Source of the DNA: an uncultured Lactobacillus sp.
GTDB taxonomy: Bacteria; Bacillota; Bacilli; Lactobacillales; Lactobacillaceae
Assembly (NCBI GenBank): GCA_937916845.1
Contig: CALFSK010000050.1
Span: forward strand, 1 to 64,000
Length of the DNA: 64,000 nt
Direction: 5' to 3'
Positions 1 to 8,055 of the stretch are shown piece after piece. Position numbers and translations under genes: made by a program. Position 1 is the stretch's first letter; each line of letters starts with the position of its first letter. Below the pieces are notes generated by a model, which saw nothing but the letters and a program-made list of their open reading frames with translations, made no database searches and was not told the origin of the DNA.

Positions 1-75
1 TTTTTTAAAAATCGTGCGAACCGGATGACTGGTTTTATTTTGGCTTGAGTTTTTAGATTGATCGAGGAGGAATCA

Positions 76-474
76 ATGGTGGAAGATGTTTTTGACTATG
101 TTTTAGATGTGATGCGTTTAGAACGTTTGCTTAAACGCTTAACGTCTAGTTGGTCTGCACAAACGGGGCTTAGTTTGAATGAATTACGGATATTATTATA
201 CGTTTCTGTATATCCCAATCAGCCAATTGGAAAGGTTGCGCAGTCGCTGGATATTTCAAAAGGATCGTTAGCACAGTCGATTGGTGCACTCACACATGAT
301 GGGTGGATTCAAAGTGAACCTAGTTTACCCGACCGGCGCTTACGAAACTTGGCGTTGACGGATGCTGGAATTCAGCGGGTCGCAACGATTAAAGAGGGGC
401 TGACGACCACGTTAGACACCCCGACGACGCAATCCTTTACTGAGCATTTAAGTCATTTGAATAAGAAATTATAA
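76..474 (+). CDS. MarR-like winged-helix transcriptional regulator
   Basis: Encodes about 132 residues. The middle (about residues 25-90) has the MarR-type winged-helix pattern: LSLNELRILLYV, then a recognition-helix-like IGKVAQSLDISKGSLAQSIG and a wing with a DRRLRNLALTDAG motif, the classical MarR wing signature. It is therefore probably a DNA-binding repressor or activator; the ligand is unknown. I chose ATG 76 because GAGGAGG at 64-70 lies directly upstream; an in-frame TTG at 58 precedes that site and is unlikely. It is short for a MarR protein (usually 140-150 residues), with a brief C-terminal helix. It stands alone, with a recombinase gene downstream, so its target cannot be inferred. 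Family fairly sure, function unknown. Confidence 0.75.
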   Translation: MVEDVFDYVLDVMRLERLLKRLTSSWSAQTGLSLNELRILLYVSVYPNQPIGKVAQSLDISKGSLAQSIGALTHDGWIQSEPSLPDRRLRNLALTDAGIQRVATIKEGLTTTLDTPTTQSFTEHLSHLNKKL

Positions 475-479
475 CGACG

Positions 480-516
480 ACCGGCACGGGTAATTCCGTG
501 GCGGTTAATTATTTTT
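480..516 (+). terminator. Probable Rho-independent terminator after the MarR-like gene
   Basis: The stem ACCG-CACGG pairs with CCGTG-CGGT around a short loop and is followed by an AT-rich tract ending in TTTTT. It lies just past the stop of the MarR-like gene. Confidence 0.5.
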
Positions 517-538
517 ATAATGAATAAAATAACGGTTG

Positions 539-567
539 TATTCAATTATAACGAGTACAATTGAATA
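539..567. repeat. Palindromic 11-7-11 site upstream of the recombinase gene
   Basis: TATTCAATTAT (539-549) and ACAATTGAATA (557-567) are inverted copies with one mismatch and a 7-bp spacer. The geometry resembles a tyrosine-recombinase core site, but it could equally be a repressor operator. It lies 46 bp before the recombinase start codon. Confidence 0.45.
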
Positions 568-612
568 TAGAATGATTTAAATGCTTGAATTGATTGTTGA
601 GGGAAAAATGGA

Positions 613-1182
613 ATGCACTATAATGTAGAACCTTTACGCACCAAACAGGAAATTGATGATTTTCTGTGGGCCGTCGCCCGGACCCAACACGGCCAACGTA
701 ACCGAATGATTGTGTTACTCGGTATTAACACCGGTCTAAGAATGAGTGATATTTTAAAGTTAAAAGTGGGTCAAGTTCGTAATAAGGATCGAACGATGAT
801 CATTGAACAGAAGACTGGCAAGAAGCGGTGGCTATTTCTGAAAAATTTGCGGGGAGAACTATTTAAGTACACGCGTTATCGTGATGACATGGCGCCACTG
901 TTTCCAAGTGGTCGTGGCAACGCGGCGATTACCGTTAACGGCGTTTACCGTGCGTTTCAAGCAGCCAGTCAGTTTTTAGACCGCAGTGATATCGGTACTC
1001 ATACATTACGGAAAACCTTTGGCTATCATTATTACCAACAGACGCATGATATTGCGGGGTTAATGATGATTTTCAACCATTCCAGCGAGCAAGTGACTAA
1101 ACGATACATTGGGATTGAACGTGACAATATTGAACGCCAGTTGACCAATTTTGTTTTGGGAATTTATCCAGATAATAAGTAG
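613..1182 (+). CDS. Small tyrosine recombinase (catalytic domain only)
   Basis: A 189-residue protein that matches only the C-terminal catalytic domain of the phage integrase/XerC-D family. The catalytic set is visible: Arg in TGLRMSD, Lys in the beta-hairpin region (QKTGKKR), HTLRKTF with His and Arg, a His in FNHSSEQVTKRY and the nucleophilic Tyr shortly after. The N-terminal SAM-like core-binding domain of full-length integrases (about 300 residues) is absent. Start ATG 613 follows a GAGGGAAAAATGGA stretch with moderate ribosome-binding character. No phage genes or att repeats surround it. Similar solitary short recombinases occur in lactobacilli; their substrates are unknown to me. It is followed by its own terminator. 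Confidence 0.85.
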   Translation: MHYNVEPLRTKQEIDDFLWAVARTQHGQRNRMIVLLGINTGLRMSDILKLKVGQVRNKDRTMIIEQKTGKKRWLFLKNLRGELFKYTRYRDDMAPLFPSGRGNAAITVNGVYRAFQAASQFLDRSDIGTHTLRKTFGYHYYQQTHDIAGLMMIFNHSSEQVTKRYIGIERDNIERQLTNFVLGIYPDNK

Positions 1183-1192
1183 CGATTAGCCA

Positions 1193-1233
1193 AAAACCGG
1201 ATCTGAAAAGTTGATTTCAGACCCGGTTTTGTA
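1193..1233 (+). terminator. Rho-independent terminator after the recombinase
   Basis: A strong hairpin pairs AAAACCGGATCTGAAA (1193-1208) with TTTCAGACCCGGTTTT (1215-1230), with one mismatch, and runs into a T-rich tail. The remaining gene-free stretch to 1490 contains a TATAAT at 1287-1292 that may serve the next gene, but I see no convincing -35. Confidence 0.8.
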
Positions 1234-1490
1234 TTTTGTGATAATGAGATATTTTATCGGAGCCGTTCAGCAAAAGGAATTTTGTGTATAATGAAGATAC
1301 TAATGCTGCCATTAATTATTCAACCATATAAATGATGAATGATAGTGGCTTAATTAAGGCGGCATAAAGTCGGTGCGATTAAACGAAAAGTAGCGTACTG
1401 ATGCTGTAAATTAAATACAATAGATTTATGGCGCGGCTTTTTTAGATTTTAAGACATAGGTAAAGACACTTAAAAGGAGTGGTAGCGGTA

Positions 1491-3422
1491 ATGAATTATT
1501 ACTTAGTTGGGGAAAAGAAACGATCCCTTTTCAGTAGGCAATCTACTTGGGATTTCAACGATGCGCTGGAGGCGGCTGAAGACGGCGATGTGATTGAAAT
1601 TGAAGAGGGCTTTTGCCCCATCAATAGTCAAGAAAATAAGCCGACTACTATCAGTAAAAACATTACGATTCAGGGGCATGTGACTGTGAATGATCAAGGG
1701 GGGCAGAACTTTACTAACATCCTTGATGGTGTCTTTGTAACTGATGGTGCTCAGGTTACGTTAAAGGATGTTTGCATCCAAAAGAATGTCGATAAAAGTA
1801 ATAATATTGGTGTGCGCAAAGGTAGTACTTTAATTGCTGATAACGTCTATATTCGTTCTACGGTTGAGAGCGGAGAAATGTATCCAATCGTTTACATTGA
1901 TGGCAAGTCGCACGCAAAGTTCAATCGGGTTCAGATTGACTCTGAGTCACAGGATAAGAGCAATGAAGTTAGTGTTTCGGATGCAAGTTTGGATTTGGTG
2001 AATTCTAGTATTAATGTACGGGTAACAATAATAAGTGCAAAGTTGGTCTGTCAGCATTCAACGATCAATTGCCAGATTGCGAATGCTATTTTTAGTAAAA
2101 AGAATAGTCAGATAACGCTCGAATCTTCAACAGTTAGTGGTGGGTTTAATGGACCTAAAGAGTTCTTTTCGTGTGTTCGTATGTTCGACTCGCAGTTAAC
2201 TTTTAAAAACAGCTTGATTATTCAGCCCAAGGTCAGCGCGGCGTTTTCAGTTATCAACGGGAAAGTGACGCTTATCAATGGGTCTATTGACTCAATGAAA
2301 GTTACAAGTTCAGCTGTGACCATCGATGAGACTGTTATTCAGGAAAGTTTAATGGTCGAAAAGAAGTCAACGATATCGGCCAAACGGTTCTTTATCGTTG
2401 GTAAAGAGAATGGAAGAATTAATTTGTATATGTCCAGTAATTCTTCGATTAAAGCTGATCGAATTAATTTCGGTATTCTCACTAACCCAAATATCAAGCT
2501 GGAACGAAACGTTGATTTCAAAGTGGGTGTCGTAGGCCATAATCAATATGATCAAGAGAAACAGGCCTTTTTAGTTGATGAAAACAATAACTATGTGCCA
2601 GCTGCAACTAAGGGCAAAATCACTTACTTTGGCGATTTGACGGCTTACGAGCAATTAAATAATATGATTGGTATTAAGAATGTCAAAGATGAAGTCAATG
2701 AATTCATTGCCATCGCTGAGATGAATAAGAAGCGTAAGGATAAAGGTCTAAGTGATTCAGCGATGACGTTACATTCACTGTTTTTAGGCAATCCCGGGAC
2801 GGGGAAAACGACGGTCGCTAGAATCCTTGGAAAAGTGCTATATGAAAAGAAAATTATTGCCAATCAAAAATTCATTGAAGTTTCTAGATCTGATTTAGTT
2901 GGCCAATACGTTGGTCAAACGGCGGTTAAAACGCGTGAAGTGCTAGAATCGGCACTTGGCGGCGTCCTATTCGTTGATGAAGCGTACACGTTAGCAAGTG
3001 GTGGCAAAAATGATTTTGGTTCCGAAGCGATTGATGAAATTCTGAAGTTTATGGAAGATCATCGGAGTGACATTGTCATCATCTTTGCCGGTTATACGGA
3101 TAGCATGGAAAAGTTCTTACAAATGAACGAGGGGCTTAAGAGTCGGATTCCCAATAGTTTTAATTTTGAAGATTACACCCAGGATGAACTGGTTCAAATC
3201 GGGTTACTGGATCTTAAAAAGAAGAAGTACCGCGTGGATGAAGCGGCTTATACTGAGCTGGTACACCATAATTTTGAACAGTCGGACGACCACAGCAACG
3301 GGCGTTGGATTCGGAATTTAAATGAACGGTTGGTCAGAAAAATGGCCGTTCGAATTGCGGGCAACGAGCAAGCCGATTTATCGTTGATTACGGCACAAGA
3401 TTTGAATGCAGCTAAGTTATAA
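1491..3422 (+). CDS. AAA+ ATPase (CbxX/SpoVK type) with N-terminal beta-helix-like region
   Basis: About 643 residues in two parts. Residues 1-380 are rich in short beta-strand repeats with the opening pattern of pectate-lyase-like right-handed helices (DALEAAEDGDVIEIEEG, then SKNITIQG), suggesting a solenoid. Residues 385-643 form a single AAA+ module of the CbxX/CfqX-SpoVK-EccA type: Walker A GNPGTGKTT at about 433, Walker B VLFVDEAYTL at about 492, sensor-1 region IIFAGYT, and an arginine in GLKSRIPNSF. No signal peptide is seen, so it is probably cytosolic. ATG 1491 is preferred because AGGAG ends 11 bp upstream; the GTG at 1479 overlaps that site. The next gene, 30 bp on, encodes a membrane protein and is probably co-transcribed. 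Substrate unknown. Confidence 0.85.
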   Translation: MNYYLVGEKKRSLFSRQSTWDFNDALEAAEDGDVIEIEEGFCPINSQENKPTTISKNITIQGHVTVNDQGGQNFTNILDGVFVTDGAQVTLKDVCIQKNVDKSNNIGVRKGSTLIADNVYIRSTVESGEMYPIVYIDGKSHAKFNRVQIDSESQDKSNEVSVSDASLDLVNSSINVRVTIISAKLVCQHSTINCQIANAIFSKKNSQITLESSTVSGGFNGPKEFFSCVRMFDSQLTFKNSLIIQPKVSAAFSVINGKVTLINGSIDSMKVTSSAVTIDETVIQESLMVEKKSTISAKRFFIVGKENGRINLYMSSNSSIKADRINFGILTNPNIKLERNVDFKVGVVGHNQYDQEKQAFLVDENNNYVPAATKGKITYFGDLTAYEQLNNMIGIKNVKDEVNEFIAIAEMNKKRKDKGLSDSAMTLHSLFLGNPGTGKTTVARILGKVLYEKKIIANQKFIEVSRSDLVGQYVGQTAVKTREVLESALGGVLFVDEAYTLASGGKNDFGSEAIDEILKFMEDHRSDIVIIFAGYTDSMEKFLQMNEGLKSRIPNSFNFEDYTQDELVQIGLLDLKKKKYRVDEAAYTELVHHNFEQSDDHSNGRWIRNLNERLVRKMAVRIAGNEQADLSLITAQDLNAAKL

Positions 3423-3452
3423 ATTGGAACTGATTAAAAAGGGGTAAGAAAT

Positions 3453-3959
3453 ATGTCAGAACAACGGCACTATGTTAAACCACCAAAGCAAAAGCGTCAT
3501 ACGACCACTACTACGGGGGGGAAGTTAAAAGCATCAGCGTACTTACATCCGGATTATCGCAAACGTAAATTGTTTCACCTAGTGATTGTGATTCCAGTCG
3601 TATGGATGTTGTACGGTCTAATTATTTCAGCCATTTTATTCGGGGGAATTATGAGTAATAATGGCTTTGAACAGTCAGCTTCACTATCCGTTATTTTTAT
3701 CATCCAAGTTTTATTAACGGGACTTAGTGCGTATTTTTATCCATTTTCACTGTACTGGTACCGCGAGAGTTTTGTTGGCCGTTTACTAAACGGAATGTGG
3801 TACTTTGGTGGCTTTTGGTCAGTTATTGGCCGAACGATTGCAACACTTATTGGTGGGGTTATTATTGCCGGCGTGTTATCACCAATTGCGGGGCCACTGA
3901 TGTTAAAGAAGTGTCGTGAAAAAAATATGGTCATTGGTGATGTCAAAGACTTCGAGTAA
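3453..3959 (+). CDS. Predicted membrane protein, unknown function
   Basis: A 168-residue protein with a basic, hydrophilic N-terminus (about 40 residues rich in Lys, His and Thr) and then three to four hydrophobic segments at about 42-68, 76-98, 112-130 and 132-150. The tail is charged. I do not recognise a family. An AAGGGG ribosome site lies before ATG 3453. It lies 30 bp behind the AAA+/beta-helix gene and ahead of a strong terminator, so the two likely form a bicistronic unit, with this protein a candidate membrane partner of the ATPase. Confidence 0.7.
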   Translation: MSEQRHYVKPPKQKRHTTTTTGGKLKASAYLHPDYRKRKLFHLVIVIPVVWMLYGLIISAILFGGIMSNNGFEQSASLSVIFIIQVLLTGLSAYFYPFSLYWYRESFVGRLLNGMWYFGGFWSVIGRTIATLIGGVIIAGVLSPIAGPLMLKKCREKNMVIGDVKDFE

Positions 3960-3985
3960 TTGATTTAATAAGGTGTCATATGACT

Positions 3986-4042
3986 AAAAAAGCTAGCCCA
4001 GTTCTGAGTCGTTAGACGATCAGAGACGGGGCTAGCTTTTTT
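3986..4042. terminator. Bidirectional terminator between convergent genes
   Basis: AAAAAAGCTAGCCC pairs with GGGCTAGCTTTTTT around an imperfect inner stem (GTTCTGA/TCAGAGAC). Poly-A on one side and poly-T on the other serve both the membrane-protein gene (plus) and the small minus-strand gene. Confidence 0.85.
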
Positions 4043-4054
4043 AACTGTGCACTT

Positions 4055-4225
4055 TTATTTGGCATCCCAAGCGGTCAAGTCGGCTGCTTGGAAATAGAGT
4101 TGCTGGCTAACGCCAATTCGGACCAGGTACCGGTCCTTGGCGGTATCGTAAAAAATGACGATGCCGGGGACACTGGTGTAAGGTGCGGGAAGTTTAACGG
4201 TGGTGCCAATTTTAATTTCAGGCAT
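4055..4225 (-). CDS. Small conserved-looking protein of 56 residues
   Basis: Reading the minus strand from ATG at 4225 gives 56 codons ending in TAA at 4055: it begins MPEIKIGTTVKLPAPYTSVP and ends QAADLTAWDAK. It has alternating hydrophobic beta-strand character (GIVIFYD, RYLVRIG, QLYFQAADL), like small SH3/KOW-type barrels. An AGGAG lies 9 bp upstream of ATG on that strand, and codon use resembles the neighbours, so I believe it is real. No family assigned; no cysteines, no signal peptide. It shares the bidirectional terminator with the membrane-protein gene. Upstream on its coding strand (4226-4510) there is no other gene. Confidence 0.7.
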   Translation of the reverse strand: MPEIKIGTTVKLPAPYTSVPGIVIFYDTAKDRYLVRIGVSQQLYFQAADLTAWDAK

Positions 4226-4510
4226 AATGGGATGCTCCTTTTGAGTTGAACGTTTTGTATACAGGATTTTTCATAAGAAATATTTTAAGACTTAAAATGA
4301 TGCACTTTCATCATACCACAAGCTAATAGTTGTATATAGCAAGTACCAGTGGAAATGAGAAATGTATATAGAAAGTTGGGTGATTATCTAGCCTGTATGA
4401 CGTCATAATGTCAAAAAAATTTGCGAGCTTCTTTACTGTATTCCCGAAGCCATTCCTTGTTAAAATGTGCCCGTTAAATGATTCAAAGGGCAGACGATGG
4501 AGTTGATCAT

Positions 4511-5221
4511 ATGGATCAAACGGTTACAAGGCAATTTAGGCCTGCAACGGAAACGATTTTAACGTTAGGGGCAACCCTCTCTATGGGAATGGTTGACGCC
4601 GATACGTATTTGAATCGGGGAGCAGTTTTTGTTAGTGCTCAAACCGGGAACCTGGTGGTGTTTGTTGTCAAATTAGTTCAGCACGGCTGGGGGACTGCGT
4701 GGGTAAACGTTCCAGTCTGGATTGGTTATTTTTTAGGTTGTTTTGGTGCTCAGGCGTTAAGTGAATTTCTTGGCGACGGTGATCATCGGAAACATATGCG
4801 GTGGTTAATGTTGCTGGATGCAGCTGCCTACTTGGCACTAGCTTATTTTCAGGCGATTTTACCAACCGTATTTTTGATTTTTCTCTTGGGCTTGATGGCA
4901 GGGTATGATTTGACGATTTTTCGACAGGTTGGTGGTATCGCCATTAACAATGGCATCATGACGGGTAATACAAAGAGTCTTGCCATTAGCAGTTACAAAG
5001 GCTTGATTAATGGCGACCGCAACGCAAGAAAAGCGCAATTGAACATCTTACTAGTCATTTTAACCTTTATTGCTGGCTGTGCCTTAGGAGCTAGTGTCCG
5101 GCAATGGGGGCTGTCATCGTTGGACGCGTTGTGGTTGGTGACAGTCTTGAAAGTCTTATTATTACTTTGGTTATTTGTTCCGGCTGCAATGGCAAGGCCA
5201 GCGTCAGTAACGGAAAAATAG
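4511..5221 (+). CDS. DUF1275 (YoaK-like) membrane protein
   Basis: A polytopic membrane protein of 236 residues with about six hydrophobic segments, matching the DUF1275/YoaK family. The family hallmark near the start is visible: a GMVDADTYLNRG segment followed by FVSAQTGNLV, and a second TGN motif (IMTGNTKSLAI) later. Molecular function of the family is not established. ATG 4511 is supported by TGGAG at 4498-4502; an upstream ATG at 4478 lacks a ribosome site. It lies alone, 114 bp before the oxalate decarboxylase gene, with no obvious terminator between. Confidence 0.82.
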   Translation: MDQTVTRQFRPATETILTLGATLSMGMVDADTYLNRGAVFVSAQTGNLVVFVVKLVQHGWGTAWVNVPVWIGYFLGCFGAQALSEFLGDGDHRKHMRWLMLLDAAAYLALAYFQAILPTVFLIFLLGLMAGYDLTIFRQVGGIAINNGIMTGNTKSLAISSYKGLINGDRNARKAQLNILLVILTFIAGCALGASVRQWGLSSLDALWLVTVLKVLLLLWLFVPAAMARPASVTEK

Positions 5222-5254
5222 GCAAGCTTTGTTAGTAAGGATATTTCACTATCT

Positions 5255-5286
5255 TTGACAAATGGATTCAAATGTATGAATATAAT
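5255..5286 (+). promoter_or_regulatory. Candidate promoter of the oxalate decarboxylase operon
   Basis: A perfect TTGACA (5255-5260) and a perfect TATAAT (5281-5286) are present, but the 20-bp spacing is longer than the usual 16-18. It may be a weak or activator-dependent promoter. Confidence 0.35.
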
Positions 5287-5335
5287 GGTGTTTTTATAAT
5301 TAATATTATTAAAAAATAACGTTGGGGGTTAGATA

Positions 5336-6544
5336 ATGACAAAGCAAAATGAACCAATTCGTGAAGCAGACCATACTGGCTGGATCGATCAGGGACCTCG
5401 CAATGAACAACGGGATAGTCAAAACCCGGACATTTTAGTGCCACCGGTTACCGATCACGGAACCGTGACGAACTTACGCTTTAGCTTTTCAGACGCGCAC
5501 ATGCGCTTAGAAGAAGGTGGTTGGGCCCGGGAAGTCACTAACCGGGAATTACCAGCCTCTCATGATATGGCGGGCGTAAATATGTGTCTAAAGCCAGGTG
5601 CTTATCGTGAACTCCATTGGCATAAAGAAGCCGAATGGGCCATCATGCTTAAAGGTAATGCTCGGGTAACTGCCTTAAATGAAAATGGTGAAAGCTTTAT
5701 TGACGACTTGGATGCTGGTGATTTATGGAACTTTGAAGCGGGAATTCCGCATTCCATCCAAGCACTTGATCAAGGTTGTGAATTCTTATTAGTCTTTAGT
5801 GAACCAGATTTTTCAGAAAATAATACGTTCTTATTGACTGATTGGCTAGCACATACCCCAAAAGACATCGTTGCCGCTAACTTTAAGCTTGATGAAGACG
5901 CCTTAGCTGCGTTACCAACTCATGAAAAATATATCTTTGATGGACAAGTGCCGGGGCCAATTTCACAAGTCAGCCGTCCAGGAAAAGACATGCAAGAACC
6001 CGTCACTTTGCATATGAAAGACGTTCCTGCTAAACAATTTGAAGCTGGTAAAGTCTGGATTGTTGATCAAAATGTCTTCCCAGCTGCTAAAACAATTTCC
6101 GCTGCAATTGTGATGGTTGAACCAGGTGGGATGCGTGAATTGCACTGGCATCCTAAATCAGAAGAATGGGACTACTTTATGCAAGGTCAAGCCAAAGTAG
6201 GTGTATTCAATTCGAACTCCCTGGCACGGACTTTTGATTTTCAGGCTGGGGATGTAGGCGTTATTCCTAAGGAAGCTGGCCACTACATTCAAAATATTGG
6301 CGATGAACCGTTGATCTTTATCGAACTGTTTAAAAACCCGATTTACTCTGATATTTCATTAAACAAATGGTTGGCTACGACGCCAGCTCAAATCGTCGCT
6401 GATCACTTGAATGTGTCAACAGCAACGGTTAAACAACTGCCGAGTGAGGAAGCTGCCGTCGTTTGGTACGATGATCCGACGACACCCAAAAAGGCTAATC
6501 CATCAAATGGGCATACCGATGATGCCAATTCATTCTTTAGTTAA
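5336..6544 (+). CDS. oxdC: Oxalate decarboxylase (bicupin)
   Basis: A 402-residue bicupin that should convert oxalate to formate and CO2 using manganese. Both metal sites are complete. Cupin 1: H94, H96, E100 and H139, with R91 beside them. Cupin 2: H270, H272, E276 and H316, with R268. The flexible lid reads SENNT at residues 160-164 and keeps the catalytic Glu (E161) that in Bacillus subtilis OxdC (SENST) separates decarboxylases from oxalate oxidases; this supports decarboxylase activity. There is no signal peptide, so it is cytosolic. A GGGGG ribosome site lies before ATG 5336. Its TAA overlaps the next gene's ATG by one base (TAATG), so the two are coupled. Activity is inferred from family residues. 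Confidence 0.93.
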   Translation: MTKQNEPIREADHTGWIDQGPRNEQRDSQNPDILVPPVTDHGTVTNLRFSFSDAHMRLEEGGWAREVTNRELPASHDMAGVNMCLKPGAYRELHWHKEAEWAIMLKGNARVTALNENGESFIDDLDAGDLWNFEAGIPHSIQALDQGCEFLLVFSEPDFSENNTFLLTDWLAHTPKDIVAANFKLDEDALAALPTHEKYIFDGQVPGPISQVSRPGKDMQEPVTLHMKDVPAKQFEAGKVWIVDQNVFPAAKTISAAIVMVEPGGMRELHWHPKSEEWDYFMQGQAKVGVFNSNSLARTFDFQAGDVGVIPKEAGHYIQNIGDEPLIFIELFKNPIYSDISLNKWLATTPAQIVADHLNVSTATVKQLPSEEAAVVWYDDPTTPKKANPSNGHTDDANSFFS

Positions 6545-7878
6545 TGACTAATGAGTTTGATTTAATCGTAATTGGTGGTGGCGTCGGCGGTGCTGGTGTG
6601 GCAATCAAAGCCAGCACAAACGGACAAAAAGTTGCGGTCATCGAACAACGTGACTGGGGCGGAACGACCGTCAATCGCGGGAGTACGCCCAAAAAGGTTC
6701 TACTAGCGGCCGCTGAAGCGCATCGTCTCTTTACGGAACAAAGTTTTGCAACTGGCATACCCGCAATTGATTGGCCGAAGTTAGCGGCCTATCGTGATAA
6801 CATTGTCGCTAAAACAGCGGTGAAATTTAAGGAACGCTTTCAACAGCATGGGGTGACGACGTATGAAGGTCACGCGGCGTTTGTCGATACGAATACGGTT
6901 TCGATTAATGGTGAAGCTTTGAAAGCATCCAAAATTGTCATCGCTACGGGTGCCCGGCCAAATGAGTTACATTTTTCCGGCAGTCAGTTTGTCCAACACT
7001 CGGGAAGCTTTTTCCGAAGTGAACAGTTACCATCACGCTTAGTTATTCTGGGTGCGGGAATCATTGCGTTTGCCATGGCTAGTATCGCAAACGAAGCCGG
7101 TGCGCAGGTAACGATTATCCAGCATGATGAAGTTGCGTTGCGTGGGTATGATCAAACGTTGGTGGCAACCTTAATTGCGGACTTGAAAAACCGGGGTGTT
7201 AAATTCTTATTCAATGATGAGATTACTGAGCTTGAATCAACGGATAATGGTCTTACTTTGAATACCGCGGGACAAGCACAATTAGAAGTAGACGCTGTGT
7301 ATACGGCGTTGGGGCGAACCCCTAATGTTGATGGGTTGCAGTTGGAACGTGCTAACGTGCAGTATGGTCGCCGTGGCATACGGGTGAATGATTACCTCCA
7401 GACGAGTCAGCCGACGATTTATGCAGTTGGCGACTGTGCTGATGCAGCGGTCCCGAAACTGGCCAATTATGCAATCTATCAGGGTAAATATTTGGGGGAT
7501 AGTTTGGTTGCGGCCCAAGTCTTTCCGATTAAATACCCATTGCCGGTAAATGCCGTCTTTAGCTTACCCCGTTTAGCCCAAGCTGGGGTGACGGTCAATG
7601 AGGCTCAGCTTGAACCTAGTAAGTATGAAATCAAACAAGTTGCCCTTAACAAATGGTTGAATTATCAGCGTCAGCATGATCAGCAGGCACGTTTGAAATT
7701 GATTGTTAATCGGCAAAATAATCAGGTCGTTGGGGCGGAAGCCCTGAGTTACATTGCGGATGACTTGATCAATGATGTGGCAATCTTGATTCAAGAACAA
7801 GTTTCACCGGAAAGGCTACACGAGTTGTTTTTGGCCTATCCAAGTGTTGCGACGGATTTGTACGGAATTTGGAATTAA
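6544..7878 (+). CDS. Pyridine nucleotide-disulfide reductase-like flavoprotein lacking redox cysteines
   Basis: 444 residues with the fold of glutathione reductase/dihydrolipoamide dehydrogenase. FAD Rossmann motif GGGVGGAG at 11-18, NAD(P) Rossmann motif GAGIIAFAMAS near 168-178, second FAD motif YAVGDCAD near 295, and a C-terminal dimerisation domain. The active-site segment reads GGTTVNRGSTPKK: both redox cysteines of the usual GGTCVNxGCxPxK are replaced (T42, S47). The C-terminal His-Glu acid/base pair is also missing (AYPSVATD in place of HPTxSE). It probably cannot reduce a disulphide and may be an oxidase, a quinone or small-molecule reductase, or a redox sensor. It is translationally coupled to oxdC, suggesting a role in oxalate or acid response. 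A terminator follows. Confidence 0.85.
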   Translation: MTNEFDLIVIGGGVGGAGVAIKASTNGQKVAVIEQRDWGGTTVNRGSTPKKVLLAAAEAHRLFTEQSFATGIPAIDWPKLAAYRDNIVAKTAVKFKERFQQHGVTTYEGHAAFVDTNTVSINGEALKASKIVIATGARPNELHFSGSQFVQHSGSFFRSEQLPSRLVILGAGIIAFAMASIANEAGAQVTIIQHDEVALRGYDQTLVATLIADLKNRGVKFLFNDEITELESTDNGLTLNTAGQAQLEVDAVYTALGRTPNVDGLQLERANVQYGRRGIRVNDYLQTSQPTIYAVGDCADAAVPKLANYAIYQGKYLGDSLVAAQVFPIKYPLPVNAVFSLPRLAQAGVTVNEAQLEPSKYEIKQVALNKWLNYQRQHDQQARLKLIVNRQNNQVVGAEALSYIADDLINDVAILIQEQVSPERLHELFLAYPSVATDLYGIWN

Positions 7879-7889
7879 AGACTTCCACG

Positions 7890-7926
7890 AGGAACCAATT
7901 CAGTTTTGAATTGGTTCCTTTTTTGA
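7890..7926 (+). terminator. Rho-independent terminator of the oxdC operon
   Basis: AGGAACCAATTCA pairs with TGAATTGGTTCCT over a short TTT loop region and runs into TTTTTT. Confidence 0.9.
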
Positions 7927-8055
7927 TTGCCTATACGCCAATTCAGATTTACAAAACATATACAGCCTATTTACTTTAAGTTACGCGTTAGTTTACGTCC
8001 TATAGCTATATTAATAGTATTGGTTGAATAGGTAAGCAAGTTTCAAAATATTGGT

